Shown: one piece after another, positions 7,957-15,718 of the stretch
How positions within the stretch are numbered: position 1 is the stretch's first letter
Layout of the letters: every line of letters begins with the position of its first letter
NCBI RefSeq assembly: GCF_001641635.1
Contig: NZ_LUUB01000118.1
Coordinates: 103,561-140,269 of the forward strand
DNA from: Bradyrhizobium centrolobii
GTDB taxonomy: Bacteria; Pseudomonadota; Alphaproteobacteria; Rhizobiales; Xanthobacteraceae
Length of the DNA stretch: 36,709 nucleotides
Direction: 5' to 3'
Translations under genes and position numbers: made by a program
The notes under the pieces: generated by a model
What the model was told of the DNA's origin: nothing
Databases searched by the model: none
What the model saw: the letters and a program-made list of their open reading frames with translations, nothing else

Positions 7957-9120
7957 ATGGACGAGGCCGCTGGCGTTCAAACGTCAACCGACATGCCCAT
8001 TCCCGGCACCATGAAGGCCTGGGTGTTGGGAGATCCCGGCCAGCTCCGCATCATCGAGAAGCCCGTGCCTATGCCGAGGCGGGCGGAGGTCCTTGTTCGC
8101 ATCGATGCGGTCGCGATCTGTGCGACGGATCTGGAAATCATCGAGCATGGCACGCCGGCGCTGATCCAGGGTGGTCCTCCCTTCAACAAGGATTTTACGC
8201 CCGGTCACGAGTACATGGGTACGGTCGCGGCGCTCGGGCCCGGCGTCGATGAATACAAGATCGGCGAGCGCGTCACGGTCGAGATCCATGCCGGCTGCGG
8301 CCAGTGCAAGCGGTGCCGGCAGGGCATGTATACGTCCTGCCACAACTACGGCCTGAATTACGGCAACGTCGACAAGGGCCACCGGGCCAACGGCTTTACA
8401 ACCGATGGGGGCTTTGCCGAATATGCCGTCAACAACATCAACACGCTGTCGCGCGTGCCGAACGACATGAGCGACGAAGAGGCGACGCTTGTCGTCACCG
8501 CCGGTACCTCCATGTACGGCCTCACCGAACTCGGCGGCCTTGTTGCCGGCGAGAGCGTGGTCGTCACGGGACCAGGGCCGATCGGCCTTCTGGCGGTGGC
8601 GGTCGCCAAGGCGCTCGGCGCCAGCCCGGTAATCCTGTCAGGCACCCGCGATGCCCGGCTCGCGATCGGCACGAAGCTCGGAGCCGACCGTGTCGTCAAC
8701 GTGCGCAACGAAGATCTCGTCGCTGTCGTCAAGGAGATGACCGGCCACGGCGCCGATTACGTCGTCGAATGCGCCGGTACCGACACGGCAATCAACGAGG
8801 CGACGAAGATGGTCAATCGCGGCGGGAAGATCTGTTTGGCCGCCTTCCCGCATGAGCCGGTGCTCACCGACATCGGCGCGCTGGTGAAGAACAACATCTA
8901 CATTTACGGCATCCGCGGCGAAGGCAAGAGTGCGACGCACCGCGCCATGGCACTGATGGCGGCCAAGCGTTTCGATGCGACGCACATCCACACCCACACA
9001 TTTCCGCTCGCGGACCTGCCGATGGCGTTGCACTACGCGCGCAATCGCATCGACGATGCCATCAAGGTCGTCGTCAAGACGCGCGGCGTGGTCACTCAGA
9101 CCAAGAAGGAAGTGGCGTGA
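7957..9120 (+). CDS. Zinc-dependent alcohol dehydrogenase (MDR family)
   Basis: 387 residues from ATG 7957, with GAGG eight bases ahead. The frame extends to 7834, but that part overlaps the operator region and matches nothing in the family. Catalytic zinc ligands are Cys55 (ICATD) and His84-Glu85 (PGHEYMG). The structural zinc site is complete: Cys114, Cys117, Cys120 and Cys128 in HAGCGQCKRCRQGMYTSC. The NAD(P) Rossmann fingerprint is VVTGPGPIGLLAV. Length and motifs match threonine/sorbitol-dehydrogenase-like members that oxidise secondary or hydroxy-acid alcohols. It is the first gene of the rightward operon and its stop overlaps the start of the DapA remnant (TGATG). I infer an alcohol-to-ketone step in the locus's pathway. 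Confidence 0.92.
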   Translation: MDEAAGVQTSTDMPIPGTMKAWVLGDPGQLRIIEKPVPMPRRAEVLVRIDAVAICATDLEIIEHGTPALIQGGPPFNKDFTPGHEYMGTVAALGPGVDEYKIGERVTVEIHAGCGQCKRCRQGMYTSCHNYGLNYGNVDKGHRANGFTTDGGFAEYAVNNINTLSRVPNDMSDEEATLVVTAGTSMYGLTELGGLVAGESVVVTGPGPIGLLAVAVAKALGASPVILSGTRDARLAIGTKLGADRVVNVRNEDLVAVVKEMTGHGADYVVECAGTDTAINEATKMVNRGGKICLAAFPHEPVLTDIGALVKNNIYIYGIRGEGKSATHRAMALMAAKRFDATHIHTHTFPLADLPMALHYARNRIDDAIKVVVKTRGVVTQTKKEVA

Positions 9121-9332
9121 TGAGCAAGGCGAAAAAGGGTGTCTATGCCGCGGCCATCACGCCGATCGGCGCCGATGGCGAGCCGGATCTCAAGGGTCTC
9201 ATCAATTATTGCCGCGGGCTGATCGCGATTGGCTGCGACGGCGTGCCGCCGCTTGGCACCATGGGAGCGGCGGCGCTCCCGTTCCTGTTCCGCCAGCGCG
9301 TGCCCGAAGCGCTGGCGCGCGACGTGGCTTGA
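9120..9332 (+). pseudogene. Truncated N-terminus of a DapA/dihydrodipicolinate-synthase family gene
   Basis: The frame begins MSKAKKGVYAAAITPIGADG, followed by DLKGLINYCRGLIAIGCDGV and PPLGTMGA. This is the start of the class I aldolase-type DapA/NanA family (pattern A-x-x-T-P-x-x-x-D-G-x-x-D; G-x-x-G-x-x-x-x-G-T-x-G). After about 48 residues the resemblance stops and the frame closes at 9332 after only 70 codons, where about 300 are expected. The Tyr and the Schiff-base Lys are absent, so it cannot be an active lyase. The TGATG coupling to the dehydrogenase gene is still intact, which points to a fairly recent internal deletion of a gene that belonged to the operon. Residues 49-70 (AALPFLFRQRVPEALARDVA) may be read past the deletion point. 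Confidence 0.65.
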
Positions 9333-9414
9333 TCGGCCTGGGGCGCACGCCCCGCGTACCTCTCTATCGGGATCACGGCCGCGAAAGCGGCAATCATCTG
9401 GAAGGAAACGGCTC

Positions 9415-9858
9415 ATGTCAGACTCAAATCCACGCGCGCACTGGCCCGCCGAATTGCAGCGTGAATTCGAGGAGGGGCGCAACAGCGGTTGCGTAGGAAG
9501 CGTGCTGGTCTCGGAGACCGATCGCGTACGCGTCTGGCATCTTTTGATCCCGCCGGGCAAGCGCTGCGGCTTCCATCGCCACGTGCTGACCTATTTCTGG
9601 ACGGCGCACAACCCGGGCAAGGCGCGGGGCTATTTCGAGGACGGTCGCATCGTCGACGTCGAGCACTACAAGGGCGAGACCAAGCATCTGGCGTTCGGCG
9701 CCGGCGAATACATGGTGCATGCGGTGGAGAACATCGGCGCCACGGACCTCCTGTTCACCACAGTCGAGTTCCTCGACAGTGCCAACAAGCCCCTGCCGAT
9801 CCCCGACAGCGTGCGGCTGAAGGTTCCGCAGGGCGCCGACATCAGAATGGCATCGTAA
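9415..9858 (+). CDS. Cupin domain protein
   Basis: 147 residues from ATG 9415, with GAAGGAAA at 9401-9408 as ribosome-binding site. A single small beta-barrel cupin: motif 1 is PPGKRCGFHRHVLTYFW (His54, His56) and motif 2 is FGAGEYMVHAVENIG with His102, which together can bind one metal ion. The chain lacks a signal peptide. Stand-alone cupins of this size are dioxygenases, isomerases or simple sensors; nothing here decides which. It lies between the DapA remnant and the quinone-reductase gene, 31 bases before the latter, so it is co-transcribed with the catabolic genes and may act on an intermediate. Confidence 0.82.
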   Translation: MSDSNPRAHWPAELQREFEEGRNSGCVGSVLVSETDRVRVWHLLIPPGKRCGFHRHVLTYFWTAHNPGKARGYFEDGRIVDVEHYKGETKHLAFGAGEYMVHAVENIGATDLLFTTVEFLDSANKPLPIPDSVRLKVPQGADIRMAS

Positions 9859-9889
9859 CCGCACAAGATTGGCATACGGGAATTCGGGT

Positions 9890-10873
9890 ATGGGCACGAA
9901 AGCCAAGGCAATTCGCATAGCCGCGCAGGGCGGGCCGGACGTCCTGAAGCTGGAGACGGTCGAACTGGCCGCGCCTGGAAAGGGCGAGGTGCTGATGCGG
10001 CAGACTGCGATCGGGTTGAACTTCATCGACGTCTATTTTCGCGATGGTTCTTACTCGCTGGATTTGCCGGCTGGCCTTGGGGCCGAAGCCGCTGGTGTGG
10101 TCGAGGCTGTCGGCGAGGGCGTGACCGAGTTCGGGGTCGGTGACCGCGTCGCCCATGGCGGCTCGGCACCGGGCGCCTATGCCACCCATCGGCTGATGCC
10201 GGCGGCGCGGCTCGTGCCCGTCCCGCAATCGGTGAGCGACGAGGCCGCCGCGGCCGTGCTGATGAAGGGCATGACGGCCGAATATCTGCTGAACCGCTGC
10301 GTTTCGGTCAAGCCGGGGCAACAGGTGCTGTTCTATGCGGCCTCTGGTGGCGTCGGCCTGATCGCCGGGCAATGGGGCAAGCATCTCGGCGCCCGCATGA
10401 TCGGCGTCACCAGCGGTGGCGACAAGGCGGCCCTGGCGCTCTCGCACGGCTATGATGCGGTGATTGATCGCAAGACCGAGCGCATTCCCGAGCGGGTGAA
10501 GGCGCTGACGGCCGGCAAGGGCGTTGCTGTCGCCTTCGATTCCGTCGGCAAGGACAGCTTTGAAGACACGCTGGCCTCGCTCGCTCCCCGCGGGTTCTTT
10601 GTCACGTTCGGTGCGACGACCGGTGCGCCGCCCCCGCTCGAGGCGGCATTGCTCCAGAAGAATGGATCTCTCTATTATACCCGGCCGACGCTTGCTACTT
10701 ACATCGCCGCGCGCGACGATCTCGTGGCGTCGGCGGCCGCCGTGTTCGACCTTGTCGGCAAGGGGGTGATCAAGCCGATGATCGGGCGGCGCTATGCGCT
10801 GTCCGAGGCGGCCATGGCTCACCGCGATCTCGAGGCCGGATCGACGCGAGGATCGTCGCTGCTGATGCCCTGA
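9890..10873 (+). CDS. NADPH:quinone oxidoreductase, zeta-crystallin type (MDR family, zinc-free)
   Basis: 327 residues from ATG 9890 (MGTKAKAIRIAAQGGP). A TTG 21 bases upstream is possible, but the ATG is better placed behind GGAATTCGGG. The family signature GLNFIDVYFRDGSY is followed by GLGAEAAGVVEAVGEGV, and the nucleotide site is FYAASGGVGLIAGQWGKHLG. There are no zinc-binding cysteines, as expected for the Qor branch. Members reduce quinones or the double bond of enones with NADPH. The gene follows the cupin gene by 31 bases and precedes the ABC importer by 91. In the context it may reduce an alpha,beta-unsaturated intermediate. The general class is certain. Confidence 0.9.
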   Translation: MGTKAKAIRIAAQGGPDVLKLETVELAAPGKGEVLMRQTAIGLNFIDVYFRDGSYSLDLPAGLGAEAAGVVEAVGEGVTEFGVGDRVAHGGSAPGAYATHRLMPAARLVPVPQSVSDEAAAAVLMKGMTAEYLLNRCVSVKPGQQVLFYAASGGVGLIAGQWGKHLGARMIGVTSGGDKAALALSHGYDAVIDRKTERIPERVKALTAGKGVAVAFDSVGKDSFEDTLASLAPRGFFVTFGATTGAPPPLEAALLQKNGSLYYTRPTLATYIAARDDLVASAAAVFDLVGKGVIKPMIGRRYALSEAAMAHRDLEAGSTRGSSLLMP

Positions 10874-10964
10874 CTATGCCTGTGGAGGCGACGATCGCCG
10901 CCTCCATGCCACCGAAGCAACGAGAACAACAACGCGGGCGTATACTGGAGGAGATCGGCAGCGG

Positions 10965-11843
10965 ATGGGACAGTTCGCAGGACTATTGCTCGATTCCATC
11001 GTGTCCGGCGTTCTGGTCGGCGGCTTCTATGCGGCCATGGCGGTCGGCATCTCGATCGCGTTCGGCATGCTCGGCATCAGCAACATTGCCCATCCGGCGC
11101 TCATTCTCCTCGGATCGTTCATCGCCTATGTGCTCAATTCCCAGTTCGGCTGGGATCCGATCCTGGTCGGCGTGCTGGCGACGGTTCCGTTCTACTTCCT
11201 GGGGACGCTGCTCTACAGCGCCTATGAGATCGCCTTCGAGCGGCGCGGAACGCAGCTGATCCGCGGTCTTGCGTTCTTCTTCGGTCTCCTCTTCATCACC
11301 GAGGTCGGCCTTCAGCTCGTTTTTGGCGTCGACTATCGCCTCGTCGAGACGCCCTATATCGGGCCGTCCTACAACATCGGGCCAGTCTCGCTCCCGGTTC
11401 GAATGCTGATCCCGTTCCTGGCCTCCGTCCTTCTTCTGATCGGCCTGCAAGTGTTCTTCATGCGCACCTTCACCGGGCGCGCCATCATGGCGGTAGCGCA
11501 GGACAAGTTCGCGCTTCAGCTAATGGGAGCGGCACCCGTTCGCGTCAAGCGGATTGCCTTTGGACTCTCCACGGCGACTGCGGCGATGGCCGGCGCCTTT
11601 CTCATCATTCTCCAGCCGGTCGAACCGTCCATGGGGCGGGACTACATCGGCCGTATCTTCGCGATCTGTGTCCTTGGCGGCATCGGCTCGCTTCCGGGTA
11701 CTTTCGTCGCGGCGGTGATCGTGGGCGTGGCGGAAAGCATCACGGCGACGTTCTATGGTCCGTCATGGTCGCCCGCCATCGCATTCGGGTTCTTGCTCAT
11801 CGCCCTGGTGGTAAGGCCAGCCGGCCTGTTCGGGAGAGCTTGA
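10965..11843 (+). CDS. livH: Branched-chain amino acid-type ABC transporter permease, LivH family
   Basis: 292 residues with eight or so hydrophobic segments. The opening DSIVSGVLVGGFYAAMAVGI and the phrase GMLGISNIAHPALILLGSF are LivH hallmarks, and the C-terminal half has AICVLGGIGSLPGTFVAAVI, the loop that contacts the ATPase. GGAGGAG precedes the ATG. The gene begins a five-gene importer (livH, livM, livG, livF and the binding protein) with overlapping junctions. In alphaproteobacteria such Liv-type systems carry not only Leu/Ile/Val but also aromatic acids, amides and urea, and the neighbouring catabolic genes make a non-amino-acid substrate likely. LivH and LivM form the heterodimeric channel in the inner membrane. 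Confidence 0.93.
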   Translation: MGQFAGLLLDSIVSGVLVGGFYAAMAVGISIAFGMLGISNIAHPALILLGSFIAYVLNSQFGWDPILVGVLATVPFYFLGTLLYSAYEIAFERRGTQLIRGLAFFFGLLFITEVGLQLVFGVDYRLVETPYIGPSYNIGPVSLPVRMLIPFLASVLLLIGLQVFFMRTFTGRAIMAVAQDKFALQLMGAAPVRVKRIAFGLSTATAAMAGAFLIILQPVEPSMGRDYIGRIFAICVLGGIGSLPGTFVAAVIVGVAESITATFYGPSWSPAIAFGFLLIALVVRPAGLFGRA

Positions 11844-12841
11844 TGTCGAACGGGCGTTTCATCCTGTTTGCTTGCCTCGTGGGCGTCGCGCTCGTCGCGG
11901 CCAGCATGTTCGTGACGAACGAATACTACGTCTTTGCGGCCTATTTCGTGCTGCAATACGTTGTGCTGGCCACGGCCTGGAACATCCTCGGCGGCTATGT
12001 CGGCTACGTCAATTTCGGCACGACAGCATTCCTCGCCATCGGCCTTTACAGTGCTGCGGCGCTGAACAAATGGCTCGACCTGCCGATTCCGGCGCTCATT
12101 CCAATCGCAGGCGTGCTCTGCGGGGCGGTCGGTCTCGTGATGGGTTACCTGACGATCCGCCTGCGGGGCGTCTACTTCACGATCGCTACGCTGGCGCTCT
12201 CCGTCGTCGTCCAGACCTTCATCACCAACTGGGACTATGTCGGCGGATCGCGCGGACTCTACGTCATGCGTCCGAGCGAGGTGCCAGTGTTCGGCAGCTA
12301 TGTGGCGTATCTCTTTTTCCTCATGACGGTACTTGCTGTCGCCGCGGTGGTGACGGCACGTGCTATCGAACGTTCGACCTTCGGCTTCGGCCTTGCCGCC
12401 ATTCGCGACGATGAAACGGCGGCCGCTGCGTCCGGCGTTCCGGTGCTGCGGCTCAAGCTGGTTGCCGCCGCCATCAGTGGCGGCTTGATGGGAATGGCGG
12501 GCGCCCCGCTGCCGTTCTATCTGACCTATGTCGAGCCGACCTCGTCGTTCAGCCTGGCCTACACCGTGAACAGTGTCGCGATGCCGCTGGTCGGCGGGAC
12601 CACGAGCTGGATCGGGCCGGTGATTGGTGCGGTCCTGCTCGGGACTATGCAGCAGGCGATGACGGTGCTGATTTCCTCATCTGTGAACCTGCTCGTGGTT
12701 GGCCTGCTGCTCGTGATCTTCGTGATCGCCGCGCCGAACGGAATCCTTGGGCTGATCCGTTCCAAGGGCGGCAAGAAGCCGGATCCGGAAACAAATCCCC
12801 TTGCGGCGATGCTTGTCACCGAGAAGCGGAGCAGCCAATGA
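11843..12841 (+). CDS. livM: Branched-chain amino acid-type ABC transporter permease, LivM family
   Basis: 332 residues from ATG 11843, which overlaps the livH stop (TGATG); the frame is open further upstream only as a shadow of livH. About nine membrane segments are seen. LivM hallmarks are NILGGYVGYVNFGTTAFLAI near residue 55, LTIRLRGVYFTIATLAL, FGLAAIRDDETAAAASGV before the ATPase-contact helix, and the late MPLVGGTTSWIGPVIGAVLL. The Lys/Pro-rich C-terminal tail (about 25 residues) is cytoplasmic. The last codons overlap the start of livG by ATGA. The protein is the second half of the inner-membrane channel of the importer. Confidence 0.93.
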   Translation: MSNGRFILFACLVGVALVAASMFVTNEYYVFAAYFVLQYVVLATAWNILGGYVGYVNFGTTAFLAIGLYSAAALNKWLDLPIPALIPIAGVLCGAVGLVMGYLTIRLRGVYFTIATLALSVVVQTFITNWDYVGGSRGLYVMRPSEVPVFGSYVAYLFFLMTVLAVAAVVTARAIERSTFGFGLAAIRDDETAAAASGVPVLRLKLVAAAISGGLMGMAGAPLPFYLTYVEPTSSFSLAYTVNSVAMPLVGGTTSWIGPVIGAVLLGTMQQAMTVLISSSVNLLVVGLLLVIFVIAAPNGILGLIRSKGGKKPDPETNPLAAMLVTEKRSSQ

Positions 12842-13602
12842 CGATGTCCGAGGCGAGCACGGCGGCGAGCGAGCTGCTTCTGGACGCACGAGGCGTCACC
12901 AAACGCTTTGGCGGATTCGTGGCGCTGAACAATGTCGACCTCGTGGTCCGGCCCGGGGAACGGCTCGGCCTGATCGGGCCGAACGGCTCGGGCAAGAGCA
13001 CACTCACCAATTGCCTGTGCGGCGCGCTCCGGACCGATGGCGGGTCGATCTCGTTTGCGGGCAGGGCGATCGACAAGTTGTCGTCCTACCAGCGCGCGCG
13101 GCTCGGGCTTGGCCGCAGTTTTCAGCTTCCCCGCCCGTTTCACAGCCTGTCGCTGCTCGACAATCTCCGTATCCCGCTGGTCTACGCCGTCAACGCGCGC
13201 GGCGGCACGCATCTCAGCGAGCAGCAGATCCGGGCCCGCAGCACCGAACTGCTCGGCGAGTTCGGCCTGGGCGGCAAGCTGCATCGTCTGCCCGGCGACC
13301 TGACCCAGGTCGAGATGCGCAAGCTCGAGCTGGCGCGCGCCATGGCGACGGATCCGACGCTGCTGGTATCGGACGAAGCGCTGGCGGGCTTGTCGCACTC
13401 GGAAGTCGACGAGATCCTGGCACTGCTGCTCGCGCTCAACAAACGCGACGTCGCCGTGATCTTCATCGAACACATCATGCGCGCCGTGATGGCATTTTCG
13501 GAGCGGCTCGTTGTGCTCGTCGCCGGCGAGAAGATCGCCGACGGCGAGCCGAAGGACGTGATCGCCGATGAACGGGTGATAGGGGCGTATCTTGGCCAGT
13601 AG
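12838..13602 (+). CDS. livG: ABC transporter ATP-binding protein, LivG family
   Basis: 254 residues. Walker A is GPNGSGKST (about residues 47-55), the Q-loop follows in GLGRSFQLPRPF, and Walker B is TLLVSDEALAGL with the H-loop His in VIFIEHIMRAV. The expected signature LSxGxxR is replaced by GDLTQVEMRKLELARAMA: the canonical LSGGQ Ser-Gly-Gly triplet is degenerate (LTQVE), as is common among LivG proteins of this branch. A Liv-specific extension (AVNARGGTHLSEQQIRARS) sits between the Q-loop and signature. It starts within the livM stop (ATGA) and its end overlaps livF. It energises import by ATP hydrolysis on the cytoplasmic face. Confidence 0.9.
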   Translation: MTMSEASTAASELLLDARGVTKRFGGFVALNNVDLVVRPGERLGLIGPNGSGKSTLTNCLCGALRTDGGSISFAGRAIDKLSSYQRARLGLGRSFQLPRPFHSLSLLDNLRIPLVYAVNARGGTHLSEQQIRARSTELLGEFGLGGKLHRLPGDLTQVEMRKLELARAMATDPTLLVSDEALAGLSHSEVDEILALLLALNKRDVAVIFIEHIMRAVMAFSERLVVLVAGEKIADGEPKDVIADERVIGAYLGQ

Positions 13603-14323
13603 CATTCGCGTCGATAACATCTATGCCGGCTACGGCTCGGTGCGTGTTCTCCACAACGTGTCCCTGAATGTCGCACCGCGCGAGACGGTGACACTGCTCG
13701 GCACCAACGGAAACGGCAAGAGCACGCTGATCAAGACCATCATGGGCGTGGTCCGGCCGACGTCGGGTCGCATCGTCGCGACCATCGACGGAAAGGACTA
13801 CGACCTGATCGGCAAGGAGACCGAGGAGATCATAGATCTCGGAGTCGCGCTGGTCCCCGAGGGCCGCCGCCTGTTTCCCCGCTTGACGGTTGAGGAGAAC
13901 CTGCTTCTGGGCGCCTATCGTCCCACCGCGCGGGCGCGGCTGAAGGACAACATGGCGTATTGCTATGAAGCGTTCCCGCGGCTTGCGGAGCGCCGCTCGC
14001 AGCTCGCCGGTACGATGAGCGGCGGCGAACAGCAGATGCTGGCGCTGGGGCGGGCGCTGATGTCGGCACCGAGCATCCTGATCGTCGACGAGCCCTCCGT
14101 CGGGCTTGCCCCGTTGTTCGTCAGCCGCACCATCGACATGATCGCGCAGCTCAAGGAGCGCTATCACCTCACCGTCCTGATGGCGGAGCAGAATTTTACG
14201 CAGGCGATGCGGATCGCCGACAAGGGCTATGTGATCGTCCACGGGGAGATCGCGTTCCGAGGCGACAGCCCCGAGGAAATGCAAAGAAGCGATCTCATAC
14301 GACAGCATTACCTCGGAATGTAG
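13592..14323 (+). CDS. livF: ABC transporter ATP-binding protein, LivF family
   Basis: 243 residues from TTG 13592 (AGGGG seven bases ahead), overlapping the end of livG. Walker A is GTNGNGKST, the Q-loop is LVPEGRRLFPRLTVEENL (typical LivF), the signature is TMSGGEQQMLALGRAL, Walker B is ILIVDEPSVGLAPL, and the H-region is unusual in reading LMAEQNFTQAM, with Gln where LivG-like ATPases have His, which is normal for LivF. One insertion, MGVVRPTSGRIVATIDGKDY, contains a short extension relative to E. coli LivF. It forms the ATPase heterodimer with LivG. The TTG start may keep its translation tied to livG. Confidence 0.9.
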   Translation: MASSIRVDNIYAGYGSVRVLHNVSLNVAPRETVTLLGTNGNGKSTLIKTIMGVVRPTSGRIVATIDGKDYDLIGKETEEIIDLGVALVPEGRRLFPRLTVEENLLLGAYRPTARARLKDNMAYCYEAFPRLAERRSQLAGTMSGGEQQMLALGRALMSAPSILIVDEPSVGLAPLFVSRTIDMIAQLKERYHLTVLMAEQNFTQAMRIADKGYVIVHGEIAFRGDSPEEMQRSDLIRQHYLGM

Positions 14324-14354
14324 ACATCGAAACAATAATCAAAGGGAGGAAGAC

Positions 14355-15635
14355 GTGAGGATGTTTCGGCTGAAGGGTTTGAGGGGCGTCACACTGGCGC
14401 TCTCGACAATGATTGCCGCGCTGTATGGGTCCACCGACGCATCGCGCGCGGCCGATCCGATCAAGGTCGGATTCGCCATGCAATTGACGGGGCCGCTCGC
14501 GGGCAACGGCAAGGCGGCGCTGCTCGGCGCGCAGATCTGGGCCGACGAGGTCAACAAAGCCGGCGGTCTCATCGGTCGGCCGGTCGAGCTCGTGGTCTAT
14601 GACGATCAGAGCAACCCTGGCCTCGTGCCGGGCATCTATTCGAAGCTGTTGGATGTCGACAAGGTCGATCTGCTGCTGTCGAACAATACCAACCAGACGG
14701 CGCCGGCCATGCCGACCATCATCCAGCACAAGCGGCTGATCATGGGAATGTTCGCGCTCGCGATCAACGAGCAGTTCAAGTATCCCGGCTACTTCCAGAT
14801 CCAGCCTTATGGGCCGAACGGCAAGGACTCGCTGACGCGCGGCTTCTTCGAGAACGCGATCGCAATGAACCCGAAGCCGACCACGGTGGCGCTCGTCGGC
14901 GCGGACGCGGAATTCTCCAAGAACGCGCTCGACGGCGCCCGCGCGCAGGCCAAACGGCTCGGCCTCAATATCGTCTACGACAAGGTCTACCCGCCGACGA
15001 CGGTCAACTTCACGCCGGTGCTGAAGGCCATGCAGGCAACGTCGCCGGACCTGGTATTTGTCGCGTCCTATCCGTCCGACACGGTCGGCATTATCCGCAC
15101 TGCCCACGAGATCAATCTCGAGCCAAAGGTGTTCGGCGGCGCCATGGTCGGCACCCAATATGCCGCGATCAAGCAGCAGCTCGGCGAGGCGCTCAACGGT
15201 GTCCTCAGCTTCGAGCAGTATATCCCCGAGCCGACCGTCAAATTCCCCGGCATCGAGGACATGCTCAAGAAGTATCAGGCCAAGGCGGCGGAGCAGGGCG
15301 TCGACGTGCTCGGCTATTATGTGCCGGCGTTCGTCTATTCCGCGCTTCAGGTGCTGGGCGAAGCGGTGACCAAGACCGGTGGCGTCGATCAGCAGAAGCT
15401 GATCAGCTACATCCACGGCAACAAGTTCACGACGGTGGTGGGCGATATCGCCTTCGGCCCCGACGGCGAGTGGGTCGAGCCTCGCATGTTCGCGGTGCAG
15501 TTTCGCAACATCAAGGGCAATGACGTCCAGCAGTTCACCCAGCCCGGCAAAGAGGTGATCATCTATCCGCCGAAGTACAAGTCTGGCGATCTCGTCTACC
15601 CCTTCGTGAATGCGCAGAAGAACGCTCAGAACTAG
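14355..15635 (+). CDS. ABC transporter substrate-binding protein, Leu/Ile/Val-type (periplasmic)
   Basis: 426 residues from GTG 14355, five bases after GGAGG; ATG 14361 is a nearly equal choice. Residues 1-35 are a signal peptide (RLKGLRGVTLALSTMIAALY) cleaved near SRAADP. The mature protein starts IKVGFAMQLTGPLAGNGKAA, the type I periplasmic-binding fold, with EVNKAGGLIGRPVELVVYDD and a second lobe beginning PTTVALVGADAEFSKNALDG. An intact Peripla_BP_6 length of about 390 residues is seen. It follows the ATPase gene by 31 bases and is the last gene before a strong terminator, so it ends the importer operon. Specificity is not readable; context suggests a cyclic amide or aromatic acid rather than leucine. 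Confidence 0.92.
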   Translation: MRMFRLKGLRGVTLALSTMIAALYGSTDASRAADPIKVGFAMQLTGPLAGNGKAALLGAQIWADEVNKAGGLIGRPVELVVYDDQSNPGLVPGIYSKLLDVDKVDLLLSNNTNQTAPAMPTIIQHKRLIMGMFALAINEQFKYPGYFQIQPYGPNGKDSLTRGFFENAIAMNPKPTTVALVGADAEFSKNALDGARAQAKRLGLNIVYDKVYPPTTVNFTPVLKAMQATSPDLVFVASYPSDTVGIIRTAHEINLEPKVFGGAMVGTQYAAIKQQLGEALNGVLSFEQYIPEPTVKFPGIEDMLKKYQAKAAEQGVDVLGYYVPAFVYSALQVLGEAVTKTGGVDQQKLISYIHGNKFTTVVGDIAFGPDGEWVEPRMFAVQFRNIKGNDVQQFTQPGKEVIIYPPKYKSGDLVYPFVNAQKNAQN

Positions 15636-15656
15636 GATCTTGCCCGTTCCCGGAAT

Positions 15657-15690
15657 GGAATGGCGCAGGTCGTGCGCCATTCCGGCTTTT
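15657..15690 (+). terminator. Rho-independent terminator after the ABC importer operon
   Basis: GGAATGGCGC at 15657-15666 and GCGCCATTCC at 15674-15683 are perfect 10-bp inverted arms around a 7-base loop (AGGTCGT), followed by GGCTTTT. It lies 21 bases beyond the binding-protein stop codon. Together with the intact T-run this is the clearest terminator in the window, and it separates the importer from the downstream dehydrogenase gene. Confidence 0.8.
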
Positions 15691-15718
15691 GCCGAGATTT
15701 GTCCCGAAGAAGCGAAAT

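Noticed and set aside
12838..13602. LivG signature region suspected of being broken (no LSGGQ)
   Set aside because: Degenerate signatures are normal in part of the LivG family, and Walker A, Q-loop, Walker B and the H-loop His are intact.
14295..15680. A 461-codon leftward open frame across the substrate-binding protein gene
   Set aside because: It is the antisense shadow of a GC-rich gene: the translation is rich in Arg, Asp, His and Leu with no family motif, while the + strand has a signal peptide and full Peripla_BP fold. The same holds for the long antisense frames at 23813-25234, 12559-13620, 17852-18883 and 9842-10822.
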